Shown here: piece after piece, positions 43,590 to 55,558 of the stretch
How the letters are laid out: each line of letters starts with the position of its first letter
Numbering within the stretch: position 1 is the first letter of the stretch
Assembly (NCBI RefSeq): GCF_902806685.2
Contig: NC_048556.1
Span: 2,604,001-2,668,000 of the forward strand
From: Maniola hyperantus
Taxonomy: Eukaryota > Arthropoda > Insecta > Lepidoptera > Nymphalidae
DNA: 64,000 nt
Direction of reading: 5' to 3'
Notes under the pieces: model-generated
Database searches by the model: none
Seen by the model: only the letters and a program-made list of their open reading frames with translations
What the model was told of the DNA's origin: nothing
Translations under genes and position numbers: made by a program

Positions 43590-43746
43590 GTCCGCGACAG
43601 GTTGAGATGGCAACCGGGTAAGAGGCGGGGGGACACGCCGCACACCCACACGTCACCTGCGCTCGCCCGTACGGGGTTGGTGCGGGGGCTGTGCGGATGT
43701 GCGGGGCTCCCCGATTGCCAGCTCAACCTGTTGCTGTCGTGTACTA
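43590..43746. mobile_element. GC-rich foldback element, copy 2
   Basis: GTCCGCGACAGGTTGAGATG ... CAACCTGTTGCTGTCGTG. ACTA lies on both sides. Confidence 0.75.
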
Positions 43747-43879
43747 CCGATACCTAAACTCACACACGTGCAATTGCAATAGTAAAATGGCAGATGGTCA
43801 TGATGACGTCATGGCGTTGTATGTTCATTTGTCGCCTTTTAAAGTCCTTTATTATTTAAATAAATAATAAATAAATAAA

Positions 43880-44130
43880 TAAAAATCTTTTTTATTCGTA
43901 TAAACTTTTACAAGCACTTACGAATAGTCGAATGCATCTACCACTGGTTCGGAATGCCTTTCCTACCGAGAAGAACCAGCAAGAAACTCGGCGGTTGCTC
44001 TTTTCAAATATTTGATATAGGTACAAAATTATGCCATGTATAAAATAGTATTTTCAGTTTAGTGCGTTGCTGGAACGAGCTGCAGGTCAAATCCACGCTC
44101 TTTTATCATTTAGATAATCTTCAATTGTGT
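43880..44130 (-). repeat. LINE tail fragment
   Basis: TTATTCGTATAAACTTTTAC, the 'CACTGGTTCGGAATGCC' block, and further upstream sequence shared with 20340-20420. Confidence 0.7.
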
Positions 44131-44571
44131 AATATGCTTTTTTCAGGAGCATATTTTTAATAGATTTTAGATACTCCACTTGAGGATCTGGGAAAAAAAT
44201 GTTTTCGGCTGCGTATTAAAGCACATAAAATCCGCCAATTTGATATTTTAAAGAATTTTATGTACCCAGTGACACTCGCGCCGTCAAGACGAATCTAATG
44301 ACGTATAACTTTTCAAAATAGGTTGAACTATTGAGTAGTTACAAGCAGACATAGGAATGGACATACACACAAACATACATACAGGTTAAACACATAACCC
44401 TCCTTTGGGCTTCGCGGCAGTCAGGTATGTTGAGTAGTTACAAGCGGACATAGGAACGGACACACTTACATAGATACGTACACGCCAAACACGTAATCCT
44501 CCTTTGGGTTTCACCGCAGTCGGGTAAAAAACGATGAAAAACCAACTCATTAAACCCATCTCATCATATAA

Positions 44572-44795
44572 CTTTGTCTGATGGGAGGCTTCGGCCGTGG
44601 TTACTTACCACCCTACCGGCAAAGCCGTGCCACCAAGCGATTTAGCGTTCCGGTACGATGCCGTGTAGAAAGTAGAAACCAAAGGGGTATGTATGGGTTT
44701 AATAAAAACTGTCATACCCCTTCCAGGTTAGCCCACTACCATCTTAGACTGCGTCATCACTTACCACCAGGTGAGATTGCAGTCAAGGGCTAAAG
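44572..44795 (+). repeat. SINE-1 3' part
   Basis: GGGAGGCTTCGGCCGTGGTT to GATTGCAGTCAAGGGCTAA. The tRNA head is missing. Confidence 0.8.
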
Positions 44796-45224
44796 TACTA
44801 ACTTCAGCTAACTACCCGTTAAATAAAGCCAACCATTACATCCTACTACTTCTCAAAGCAAGTCAAGATATATCACAATATAAAGACCCCACCATTCCCC
44901 AATCACCATTAAAACTTGCTTGTTTGACGACAAGATAAAACGCCGCATTTAGATGTGTCTTTACAACTCATCATCTTACTCGAATCTGCTAATGAGTTAG
45001 GATCGTCTCAGACATTGTGAATAATTTGGGGGAAATTTGTTTTGCTTGGAAGATGGATCTTTGGTATTGAGTTTAGTTGTTTATGGTTACATTTTATGTT
45101 AAGTCATCAACAGTAGGTAGGTACGCGGCAGAAGTGAGAGACGACGCACTACGAAACGATGTTTTTTTTCAAGTATGTGAAGTATGTGCAAAACCTCCTG
45201 CTGGGTACTGTATTTTTTTATTAT

Positions 45225-45535
45225 TATTCATATACAAGTTACAGCCCTTGACTGCAATCACACCTACTGGTAAGTGATGATGCAATCCAAGATGGATGCG
45301 GGCTAACCTGGAAGGGGTATCGCAGTTTTGACTAAACCATACACAGCATCGTACCGGAACGCTACATCGCTTGGCGGTACGGCTTTGCTGGTAGGGTGGT
45401 AACTTGCCAGGGCCGAAGCCTCCCACCAGACCAGACCAGAAATTTAGAAATTATTAAATTTCAAGCCGGGAATCGAACCCGGGATCTCCCACTAACAAGA
45501 CCACAGCGCTTACCACTGCACTAGGGAGGTTGTCG
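45225..45535 (-). mobile_element. SINE-1, full-length
   Basis: On the minus strand CTCCCTAGTGCAGTGGTAAG (A box) and GGTTCGATTCCCGGC (B box), then the full body. Confidence 0.85.
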
Positions 45536-45567
45536 CTATCAGCGCTTTGACATTCTTATCAAAAGCG

Positions 45568-45835
45568 AACATCATCATCATCATGTTCATCATCATCAAC
45601 CGATAGACGTCCACTGCTAGACATAGGTCTCTTGTAGGGACTTCCACACGCCACGGTCTTGCGCCGCCTGAATCCAGCGTCCGTCCACCGAGTGGGGGGT
45701 CTTTCAATACTGAGTCTTCCGGTGCGATGTCGCCATTCCAGCACCTTGGGACCCCAAGGCCTATCGGTCTTACGAACTATATGCACTGCGGCCTGCCTAT
45801 AACCAAAGTGAACATATTCCTCGCCATTTATTTTT
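45568..45835 (-). pseudogene. RTE LINE ORF C-terminus fragment
   Basis: The minus frame has KVLEWRHRTGRLSIERPPTR and RRRKTVACGSPYKRPMSSSG, with a (CAT)n 3' end. Confidence 0.8.
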
Positions 45836-46239
45836 AACGACAGCCCGCGCGAACTGATAACGTTAACACTCAACGCGTTAACCATTTAACGCGTTTAACC
45901 ATTCAACTCATTTAATGCGTTACACGCGTCGGATTAGCGGGGCAGTAAACGTAAAGTTTACGACGGATTACAAACGCTAAGTGCTAACGAGGTTCGTTAT
46001 GTTACTGGTTGGTGACTGGTTTAGTATTGGATGTTAAATAAAATGAGATACGTGATGCGGAACTCTAATTAAATTTCTTATGGTCGCTATAGGTACTGTA
46101 ACAATTCGGATTATTAGGTACCAAAATCCTTCAACAGATCAAACTACTCCATTGCTCGCGCTTCTCGCAATCTTTCAATTTGAAATCTCAATTGAATTTT
46201 CAATTTATAACGAATCCAGCATTTTTTTATTCATTATAG

Positions 46240-46336
46240 GTATACGCTTGACCACTATCACACCTGATGGAAAGTGATGATGTGGCCTAAGATGGGACGC
46301 GTTTACCTAGAAGATGCCTATTCACTCTTGTTTTGT
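46240..46336 (+). repeat. Repeat E copy
   Basis: ACGCTTGACCACTATCACAC to CTATTCACTCTTGTTTTG. It joins the LINE fragment directly. Confidence 0.65.
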
Positions 46337-46992
46337 CATTGGGGGTTGAGTAGCTATGGTCGAACCGACAAGTCGCACTTACAACATGTTTATCAGTTGC
46401 AACTAAGGATTTTAAAAACCATTGTTCCTCTAAATATTAAACTACTTGCAAAAAATAATGAAAATCTTATATTTAAGTATTGTAAAGAGATTAATATTTA
46501 TGACAAAGTTCAACTTACGATCCTGAAAGAACAATTTTTTAATTTAGCCATGCAAAAGGAAGTTATTAACAAAATTCAGACACGCAAAGTAACTCAAAAA
46601 AAACTAGTTACCATCTCTGCAAAAAATAAATATGGTGAGCGCACCAGCGCGTACATGATCCCTCGCCTAATAAATAGTTTAGATAATACTTTTAGGTCAG
46701 GACTAACCGAATTTAACTTTAAACACAAGTTAAAATCATACTTTCAAAACAAATATTAACAATTCCCATTTTTGAAAAATTAAATATAACAAATTATTAT
46801 CATGTAACGCTCCCTAGTGCTAGTGCTTCTATACATAATGTATATATTATTTATGGAAGCACTATACCCAAAATCGATTAATGGACGGAATGATAAGCAA
46901 CATACTAAACCTTAGTGGTTTTTTTGTTGTGTTAAAAGTATTTGTAAAATGTTCAATATTTGATAGTTAATAAAAAAAAAAAAAAAAAAAAT
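46337..46992 (+). mobile_element. 5'-truncated non-LTR retrotransposon with poly-A
   Basis: An open frame to 46759 encodes the C-terminal part of a CR1/jockey-type reverse transcriptase ORF (VYQLQLRILKTIV, then YMIPRLINSL and FKHKLKSYF near the end). About 210 bp of 3' UTR and a ~20-base A run (46971-46992) follow. The frame is unbroken, suggesting youth. Exact clade is uncertain. Confidence 0.7.
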
Positions 46993-47462
46993 GTAACTTA
47001 AAAAACATTGTGAGCGTATTGAACCGAACTTTAGGCTCCGTACTTTCGGCAAGTGTGTCGCTACACTAAAACACTACACTCAATCGTCTGCTGTTCATAT
47101 CTGAAGAAAACTTGCTATTCCCCCCGCATACCAAAGTATCCCTTACCAATAACACGTAATAAGACAAATAATACGAAACGCGATATTTTAAAAGAAAAAT
47201 ACGAAAAAATGGACACAGGGAAGACCTTTAAAACCATATAGGGGAGCAATTTAATTTTCGTAGGACAGTCTATTGAGTGAAATCCTAAACATATTGGATT
47301 GATATAGAAAAAGCTTTGATGTAATGCAATCCGGGTTTTTTTGAAGTAAATTGGCTTCGTTTTTTATTTTATTTCATTTTCCTGGACGCTAGTTGCGTGG
47401 ACAAATAGGGGTGGTTGTTTTAAAATTATTGGTACAGTGAAGATATTTTTATGATATCCTAG
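46993..47462. other. No feature recognised
   Basis: AT-rich. The 62-codon ORF at 47053-47241 is not recognised. Confidence 0.35.
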
Positions 47463-47463
47463 T

Positions 47464-47661
47464 GCAGTTCTTGCAATCCACGAAGGCGAGTGGCTCATGC
47501 TCGTGTTTAAGTCGTATCGGTATACGTACACTGAATGTGTGCGTTTGCGAGCGCTTGCTCGCGACTGATTGGTCCGACATGCACGCACACTTATGCAATG
47601 CCTGTGTATCCGACGTAACCACAAGTAAAGTCCACTCGCCTTCGTGAATTGCAAGAACTGT
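47464..47661. mobile_element. Mariner-like MITE (family D), copy 3
   Basis: CAGTTCTTGCAATCCACGAA ... TTCGTGAATTGCAAGAACTG. The termini are better preserved than in copies 1 and 2. Confidence 0.75.
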
Positions 47662-47687
47662 AGCACTGGAGTACGTTAAAGATATTT

Positions 47688-47845
47688 TAGGGTTTCATAT
47701 CTCCAGCGAAAAAAAGGAACCAGTATATGATCACTTCGTTGTCTGTCTGTCGATCTGTCAAGAAACCTACAGGGTACTTCCCGTTTACCTAGAATCATGA
47801 AATTTGGCATGTAGGTTCCGTTATAATATATATTTCCTTTTAATG
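47688..47845 (+). repeat. Repeat C fragment
   Basis: AAGAAACCTACAGGGTACTT and AGAATCATGAAATTTGGC. Confidence 0.65.
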
Positions 47846-48189
47846 TACAGAACCCTAAAAATTAAAAAATCAAACACGGCAAACGCGAAAAGAGATTCCG
47901 CGACAATTAACGCATTAAGCCCATTTCACACCGAGCGATATTCATAAATGGAACGTGCATTCTGACAGGGTCAAAGGGAGGCTTCCCTTTGACCGGGTCA
48001 CGCGTCGCCGCGTCAAGTCATCGCCATTAAAATTTAATAATTCCCATTCTCTTTGTCAAATGAGCGTAATTTTTGTAATTTGTGTCGTTATTCTTCATAT
48101 CTTCGCTTTGATATACTTATTCGCGTTGTCAAAAGAAAGGCAAATCTTTACTGTACAAAATAATTATCGTCTTCGTGTCGACCCATCGC

Positions 48190-48350
48190 CTCATAAAAAA
48201 GTTCAGAGTCACTCAGCGGGCGATCAAATCAGAAATGAGGAGATCTGTAGGAGAACTAGAGTAACCGTCATAGCTCAACGGGATGCGAAACTGAAGTGGC
48301 AATCGGCAGGGCCATAGTTCGTAAAACCGATAGACGTTTAATACAACACA
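48190..48350 (+). pseudogene. RTE LINE ORF fragment
   Basis: The frame contains DQIRNEEICRRTRVTVIAQR and KLKWQSAG, matching the middle of the RTE C-terminal domain. The next frame gives IVRKTDRR. Confidence 0.75.
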
Positions 48351-48386
48351 TTGCCATGTCAACTCCATATCAACCTAAAATATATA

Positions 48387-48390
48387 TATA

Positions 48391-48420
<30 letters not shown>
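48387..48420. repeat. (TA)n / poly-A tract
   Basis: (TA)6 followed by about 28 A. Confidence 0.9.
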
Positions 48421-48424
<4 letters not shown>

Positions 48425-48990
48425 AAAATATTATGTACATTGTACATCCCTTTGTTTACACATAACTCGAACACAAGAGTTGCGACTGTCTAAACCCTTT
48501 CCAGCCAATTCAATCACAGGAACAATACACGTATTTTGCAGCCCGACACTACTTGACAACATTGTTTACATCCAAATAACAATATACTATCCGTTATCAG
48601 TATTAAAATAAGATGTAAATTAGAAAACTCACATGTTCCGGAACGGCAAATATAATTTTGCAAAAGAACAATCAGACAAATTAACTGCAACACTCAATTA
48701 AACAAATGCCAGCTCTTAAGTATCAAGCAATAGAGTTGCAATTTCAAGAACTTTGTGTTATTGAACGGCAAATAAAAATTAGTATTAGAACAATTAACCC
48801 TGCAAATCCTACTCCTCCCAAATGGATTGGATTGCTTGGATCGAAGTGCTGGTGAATTGTTCTTGTATGTTTATATTAAGCACTGCTGATGACAATTGTC
48901 CCATTCGCTAAGTACACTGGAATAAATTACGAAATTAACAGTACAATTTTGAACTTATCTAAGTAAATAAGATTTAAATAAACTTATCTA
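48421..48990. other. No gene recognised
   Basis: AT-rich, without repeat families I know. Confidence 0.35.
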
Positions 48991-49345
48991 AATAAGATTT
49001 AAGTATATGTTTACGTCATAATTTCTTTAAAAAAATCGGTCAAGTGCGGGTCGGAGTAGCACAGGAAAAGTTCCGTCCGTTCCGTACAAGCACTTCTTAA
49101 TTCAAGTACCTACTTTTTAGGGTTCCATAGTAAACAAGGAACCCTCATAGTTTCGCCATGTCCGTCCGTCTGTCCGTCCGTCCGTCCGTCCTCGGTTAAT
49201 CTCAAAGACTATTAGTGCTAGAAATCTGTAATTTGGCATGGGTATAAATATTAATCACGCCGACAAAGTGGTGAAATAAAATTTTCACTTATAATTTCCC
49301 TCAAGGTTCCCTGCAAACAAATAAAGTCGTCAAGTTTTTCAGGTT
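48990..49345. repeat. Tandem duplication, unit 1
   Basis: Contains AAAATCGGTCAAGTGCGGGT, TTAGGGTTCCATAGTAAACA and a (GTCC)n tract. Unit 2 at about 49388-49740 matches with only a few differences (e.g. AATTTC versus AAGTTC, TAGTGC versus TAGCGC). Confidence 0.9.
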
Positions 49346-49387
49346 AAAAAATCACGAGCGCGAAGCGCGAGTGATTTTTCCTAAAGT
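49345..49387. repeat. Palindromic spacer after unit 1
   Basis: AATCACGAGCGCGAAGCGCG... palindrome. The same segment follows unit 2 in the opposite orientation. Confidence 0.9.
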
Positions 49388-49795
49388 AAATAAGATTTAA
49401 GTATATGTTTACGTCATAAGTTCTTTAAAAAAATCGGTCAAGTGCGGGTCGGAGTAGCACAGGAAAAGTTCCGTCCGTTCCGTACAAGCACTTCTTAATT
49501 CAAGTACCTACTTTTTAGGGTTCCATAGTAAACAAGGAACCCTCATAGTTTCGCCATGTCCGTCCGTCTGTCCGTCCGTCCGTCCGTCCTCGGTTAATCT
49601 CAAAGACTATTAGCGCTAGAAATCTGTAATTTGGCATGGGTATAAATATTAATCACGCCGACAAAGTGGTGAAATAAAATTTTCACTTATAATTTCCCTC
49701 AAGGTTCCCTGCAAACAAATAAAGTCGTCAAGTTTTTCAGGAAAAATCACTCGCGCTTCGCGCTCGTGATTTTTTAACCTGAAAAACTTGACTCC
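49388..49795. repeat. Tandem duplication, unit 2, with inverted palindrome
   Basis: Ends GTCAAGTTTTTCAGG, the flipped palindrome, then the complement CCTGAAAAACTTGAC. Confidence 0.9.
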
Positions 49796-50377
49796 TTCAT
49801 TTGTTTGCAACGAACCTATCGGGAAATACCCGATAATTTTGAAGCTCGTGTGGTATTCGGGGGATTATTTTTCCGTCCCAAATGTCGGCCAAAATCTCCA
49901 ATTTTCACAATTGAATTCAACCTGTCAGTTTGACGTGTGGTTAATTTGACTGGATCATGTTTTGTTTTTTATATATAGCAACTACCAGAGAAAATTTTCA
50001 AAAAATTATCAGTATAATACCATGTAGGTTGTACCACGTGACGTCGAATGGTGCAATTCTATTGGTCGACATTTGGGTCGGAAAAATAATCATAAATATT
50101 TTTTTAGGGTAGCTCCCCTACATGTACAGAGGGGATGAATTTTCTTTTCTCGTTTACAGAAGTAGTATATATAATCAATTTTAAAGGAAAACTATCATAG
50201 CTTAAGTAGTGTTCACAGGTTAAGGAGTTTTATCTGTTTTTCGAGGATTGTGACTACGGAATTATTAAATATATAAACTTATAAAACGTCCCTAAATAAG
50301 TAAAATCCACGCCCTTTGTTAGTTTTAAGTGTAAGTATCTTAGATATTTATGAAGAACTAACTGTTGCCCAAGACTT

Positions 50378-50585
50378 AGTACGCGTGGATTTAGGTTTTT
50401 AAAATATTCCGTGGGAACTCTTTGATTTTCCAGGATAAAAAGTTAAAAAGTAACCTATGTCAGTCTCCAGGTCTTAAACTAAACCCATACAAAAAATTAC
50501 GTCGATCCGTTGCTCTGTTGCGACGTGATTGAAGGACAAACCAACAAACCAACAAACAAACACACATTTGCATTTATAATATGGG
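50378..50585. repeat. Repeat B copy
   Basis: ACGCGTGGATTTAGGTTTTT to AACACACATTTGCATTTATA. Confidence 0.7.
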
Positions 50586-50648
50586 TGCTGATGTGCAACA
50601 TCCACATTTAAACTCGAGAAAGTTTCAGGATGTGAAGTTGAACAATGG

Positions 50649-50799
50649 GGCCGATTCTCTGGTACACAATCTCTAAACTAAACTAAATTAACAGGTCTAA
50701 ATCTAGTGCTCTCCTTTTCCGCAAGCAACATTATGAAAGGGATAGCAATAGATTTAGTTTAGAGATTGTGTACTAGAGAATCGCCCCAATGTACACTTA
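50649..50799. mobile_element. MITE family H, copy 2
   Basis: GGGGCCGATTCTCTGGTACA and TGTGTACTAGAGAATCGCCCC termini (last 20 bases compared), inverse to copy 1. Confidence 0.75.
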
Positions 50800-51145
50800 T
50801 TAATTAGGTCCTAATAAAGAAAAACAAAATGGAATTTTTATTCTATAAACTTAAGCTCAATCTAGTAAAGAAGAAATTGATTAAAAAGTACGGTCTAAAG
50901 CAAAATAAAATACTCTGTTAAATGACGTGACAGGAGAACATCTAACGTGCATTAGGAGACCTCTTCTTAGCTACAAGAAAGGTGCATCCAGTAATTATGC
51001 TAAGTGCACAAAAAGCTGTGATTAATAGCATCTGGGCTATCGGGCTAGACTCGAGACGCTAATGCATTCGATAGAACCGCAGTGGAGCAAACCTGCCGAC
51101 TCAGCGTTCTTGTTGTGTTGAATAATGTTGTATTACATCCATACT

Positions 51146-51373
51146 TCCATACCTACTAATATTATATTTGCAAAAGTGTGTTTGTCTGTCTGTCTGTCGG
51201 CTAGCCTTTCACGGCCCATCCGTTGAACCGATTTAGACGAAATTTGGTACAGCGATAGCTTGTATCCCGGGGAAGGACATAGATTACTTTTTAAACCGGA
51301 AAATAAAAGAGTTCCCGCGGGATTTTTAAAAACCTAAATCCACGCAGACGAAGTCGCGCGCATCATCTAGTAA
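51146..51373. repeat. Repeat B copy with (GTCT)n
   Basis: CTACTAATATTATATTTGCA to GAAGTCGCGCGCATCATCTA. Confidence 0.8.
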
Positions 51374-51521
51374 TATAATATAGGTATTATATTATACAGG
51401 GTGTAACCAGAACGCTAGCAAATACGAAGACAGTACTGATGATTACTGATGATTACTAGAAAATACGCGAAAAAATATAAAAAATCCTATATTTTGTCAA
51501 AGTTCACGATATATTATTATC

Positions 51522-51741
51522 TAAATATATAAAAGAGAAAGGTGACTGACTGACTGACTGATCTATCAACGCATAGCTCAAACTACTGAACGGATCGGGC
51601 TGAAATCTGGCACGCAGATAGCTATTATGACGTAGACATCCGATAAGAAAGGATTTTTGAAAATTCAACCCCTGAAGGGGTGAAATAGAGGTTTGAAATG
51701 TGTGTAGTCCACGCAGACGAAGTTGCAAGCATAAGCTAGTT
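51522..51741 (-). repeat. Repeat A, full copy
   Basis: TAAATATATAAAAGAGAAAG to GACGAAGTTGCAAGCATAAG. Confidence 0.85.
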
Positions 51742-52088
51742 TTATATATTACAGATTAGTCCAAGCTAGGCTCATCAAGTCCAAAATAGATTTACGATTT
51801 CATTCCTCACTGGGCAATAATTTGCATAATTAATTAGTAATCACACAATCAATATCAAATGCATGTAATACAAATTTAAATGCTATATTATCATCGCTAA
51901 TTGATTCTCGTAATGATGTAAATCAGTGAGATGGAATCTATTAGCGGGCGTCATGTGTGTTTGCTAATATCTATATTATATTATGTGATCGCTTAATTAT
52001 ATTAACATTGTAATTTGAGAATATATATTATACGTTAATGAGCTTGGGTATTGTGTAAATCTAATGATTGTTTGGACTATATATATCA

Positions 52089-52291
52089 ACTAGCATATGC
52101 TCGCGACTTCGTCCGCGTGGATTACACAAATTTCAAACCCCTGTTTCGCCCTCTTAGGGGTTGAATTTTCAAAAATCCTTTCTTAGTGGATGCCTACGCC
52201 ATAATAGCTATATGCGTGCCAAATTTCAGCCTGATCCGTCCAGTAGTTTGAGCTGTGCGTTGATAGATCAGTCAGTCACCTTTCTCTTTTT
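52089..52291 (+). repeat. Repeat A, full copy
   Basis: It joins the RTE fragment directly at about 52292. Confidence 0.85.
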
Positions 52292-52295
52292 AGAC

Positions 52296-52668
52296 TACCG
52301 GGTGTTCGCAAATTCGTCGTACAAATACCTAGGACACACAATCCAGTTGGGTAGGTCCAATTTAGAGAAAGAGGTCAGCCGCCGAATCCAACTCGGTTAG
52401 GCAGCGTTCAGGAAGCTTCGAGATGTCTTCTTGTCCAGTGTCTTCGAACAGTGCGTGTTGCCAGTGATGACATATGGATCCGAGACATGGTCGCTAACCT
52501 CGCACCGGAAGGCGCAATGTTGGGAGACCCCACCTACTAGGTGGACGGACTACATCAGACGAGTCGCAGGGAGCCGCTGGATTCAGACGGCGCAAGACCG
52601 TGGCATCTGGAAGTCCCTACAAAAGACCTATGACGTCTATCGGTTGATGATGATGATAATGATGATGA
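52296..52668 (+). pseudogene. RTE LINE ORF C-terminus with internal deletion
   Basis: KYLGHTIQLGRSNLEKEVSR, a stop, FEQCVLPVMTYGSETWSLT, then a jump to PPTRWTDYIRRVAGSRW and QDRGIWKSLQKTY. A (GAT)n tail follows. About 80 codons typical of the family are missing between the blocks. Confidence 0.8.
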
Positions 52669-53261
52669 TGCCTCTACATATAAAGATAACTTCGTAGAGT
52701 TGTTGCTGCAATATTTGTATTGTTGCATTCAAAGTTTCCAATTTAGATGTTGCCTTTTTACAAAATTGAAAATGAAACATTATTAGCAACTTGCAGATCC
52801 CATTTGTATACGACTTTGAAAGGCAAACACAATCGGATAGAGAGCTGCAATTGTATCGAGCATTTTTGCTCGTGTTTCTGTAAACAGTATGTAAACGACG
52901 CGACTACAATCGAGTCAGTCTGTCTGTTTGCTTTTGGCAGACGATTTCAGTGTACATACGGGTAAATAATCTGTCAAGCTTGAGGAATTTTATAAGCCAG
53001 GTTATTTGTGGGAAAATGTTAAGTACAGTACGTGGCCGAAAGTAATGTACATCGGCCTTTAGAATGACATTTCGGCTTTGTAAAGCATCGGCTCTGTTAC
53101 TCATACCCACTACCTATGCTTAATACTTGCTCATTTCGAAAAAAGATGCTTCCGAAAATTCCAGGTTGTAGTGAGTTACCTAGATAGTAATTTTTTCCGG
53201 CTACAGTACCAAAATGTTACCATTAAAATTATTAACATAACTCCATTAAAATTAAAATTAA
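52669..53261. other. No gene recognised
   Basis: The 72-codon ORF at 52747-52965 has no recognisable family. Confidence 0.35.
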
Positions 53262-53345
53262 AATTAAAAATATTTTTATTCATTTAAACTTTTACCTACA
53301 AGTATTTTTGAATTGTCAGCTGTATCTACCACTGGATCGGAATGC
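53262..53345 (-). repeat. LINE tail fragment
   Basis: (TTAAAA)n then TATCTACCACTGGATCGGAA. Confidence 0.6.
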
Positions 53346-53434
53346 CTTTCAATTATTCATCAAACTGCTCAGTATACAAATCTGGTAAGACTTAACTTAC
53401 CAAATAAACTATTTTTCAGTTTAATCAGTACCCT

Positions 53435-53635
53435 TAATAAATGCGAAAGTGTGTTTGTTTGTTGGTTTGGCCTTCAATAATGTCTCAACAGAGCAACGGA
53501 TCGACGTAATTTTTTACATGGGTATAGTTAAAGAACTGGAGAGTGACGTAGGCTACTTTTTATCCCGGGAAATCAAAGAGTTCCCAGGTGATTTTAAAAA
53601 ACCTATATCCACGCGGATCAAGTCACGGGTATACT
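53435..53635. repeat. Repeat B copy
   Basis: AATGCGAAAGTGTGTTTGTT to CACGCGGATCAAGTCACGG. Confidence 0.75.
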
Positions 53636-53807
53636 TAGAATGATTTATGTGACTGTTGGACACAACTTTCATCCCTATGTCTACAATAATAGATTCATCT
53701 GTATTCAGGCAAGTTTTTTCGTTACTTTCTTTATTCCGTGCGATCGGGATAAAATCGTTTGCAACGTAGGTACCTCTCTGCGTACAATTGTTTCGTATCG
53801 CCTTGAT

Positions 53808-54215
53808 TAGGGTTCCGTAACTCAAAACGAAAAACGGAACCCTTATAGGATCACTTTGTTGTCTGTCTGTCTATCAAGAAACCTACAGGGTACTTCCCGT
53901 TGACTTAGAATCATGAAATTTGGCAGGTAGGTAGGTCTTATAGCAGACATAAGGGGAAAAATCTGAAAACCGTGAATTTGTAGTTACATCACACACAAAA
54001 AAATTAGTAAATAGTAATTTCAATGTTCGAAGTAAGATAACCATTATTAAGTTGGGTATCATTTGAAAAGGCTTTACCTGTGCATTCTAAAACAGATTTT
54101 TATTTATTTTTATGCTACATAGTTTTTGAATTATCGTGCGAACATGTCGAAAAAATACGACTGTAGTACGGAACCCTCGGTGCGCGAGCCTGACTTGCAC
54201 TTGGCCGGTCTTTTC
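53808..54215 (+). repeat. Repeat C, full copy
   Basis: TAGGGTTCCGTAACTCAAAA to TTGCACTTGGCCGG. Confidence 0.8.
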
Positions 54216-55394
54216 GAATTTCATTACGGGATTGTACTGACTCGGTTAACATGCTGTGGACTTAATTTTTGCTGCGTTCGAGCAGGTTTGTAAACAAAAT
54301 CTAGGTATATCGGATTTAAAAAGTTGCGCTAACGAAGAATACTGGAAGAAAACAAGAGAAATTTACATCTTGTTTTTCATATTTTATAGTTAATGAGATA
54401 AATTTTCATTCATCATAAATATACAGCATTTACTGTTATTTAAACAGCGCAGATAAGTTTATATATTTTCAATAGAAAGTCGGTACCTATATAGTTAATT
54501 ATAAATTTATAAACAACTTATCTGTATAAAAAATCAACAAATATTTATAAAGAAAAAAAAATTTAAAAATTGCTGAAATTGTATGGTTTATCATATTTAA
54601 AAAGCGGTGACAACTTAGCGTTTAAGACGTTAGTCTTCTATTCTTAGGGTGTGCACGAATCCCTAACATTGTACCCTAGGCCAGCGTGGGGGACTATGGA
54701 CTATAAAACCTGAGAAATGACCCGCTCCGTAGGAAGCCGATGAGGGGAAGAATTGAGATGAGGAGAGAGAGTTACTATATACTAATCATAACATTATTTA
54801 TTTACATTCTGACACCCTCAATTCTCGTAAAATATGCTCAAAACAGAAGTCCATAATGTGAAAATAAATAATACATTGAAGAGAAAAAAGTATCACGAAT
54901 ATATTTACCAACGATATATTAATACATAAAGGTCGAATATATCCATCACCCCACTCAGTCATCCGTCAAAAAACCGCTCACCGTGTTTTATTGTCTGGCA
55001 ACACCGGGGAAATTCCTTATACAGTTGTATTTTATCATTTTTGTGGCAACCCTGGATATGTTTTAAACATTAGAACTGGGGGCTGTATTGGAAAACGCTT
55101 TATTATTGTATGATGAATCGAGTCAGATACATGTAGGGGTGATAGTTCAGTGGCAAAGGTTTACATTTAAAAAAAGAAAGAAAAAAATGCTTTCAGTTTC
55201 GAGGTAATTTAAGCAGTTTTGAGATAAGAGATAATAAATGTCATCTTACCCGACGATAGGTAAGTGATAACTGATAATATTTTATTTATATTTTTTATTT
55301 ATTTATTTATTTATTTGACAACTTAAAACTATCATTACAGGCTAACCTAATGCGATAGCTAAGTTAACTTAAATTATTATAATCAATCTAATAA
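54216..55394. other. No gene recognised; (ATTT)n near 55285
   Basis: AT-rich, with a SINE-2 scrap (GGCCAGCGTGGGGGACTATG) near 54679 and an (ATTT)n tract at 55285-55318. Confidence 0.4.
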
Positions 55395-55558
55395 TCTAAT
55401 CACGTCGCAACGGTGCAACGGATTGTCGTGATGTTTTGCATGCGTATAAATAAAGACCTGGAGAGTGACATGGGCTACTTTTTATCCCGGAAAATCAAAG
55501 AGTTCCAACAGGATTTTTAAAAACCTAACTCCACGCGGACGTAGTCGCAGGCTTGTTT
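55395..55558. repeat. Repeat B fragment
   Basis: GTCGCAACGGTGCAACGGAT and TCCCGGAAAATCAAAGAG. Confidence 0.65.

Noticed and set aside
47364..47666. 100-codon minus ORF, and the similar one at 19908-20159
   Set aside because: Both are translations of the family D MITE; no coding role.
47955..48200. Small ORF with a transmembrane-like stretch (VIFVICVVILHIFALIYLF)
   Set aside because: The same frame continues into an RTE LINE fragment; the hydrophobic part is likely AT-driven chance.
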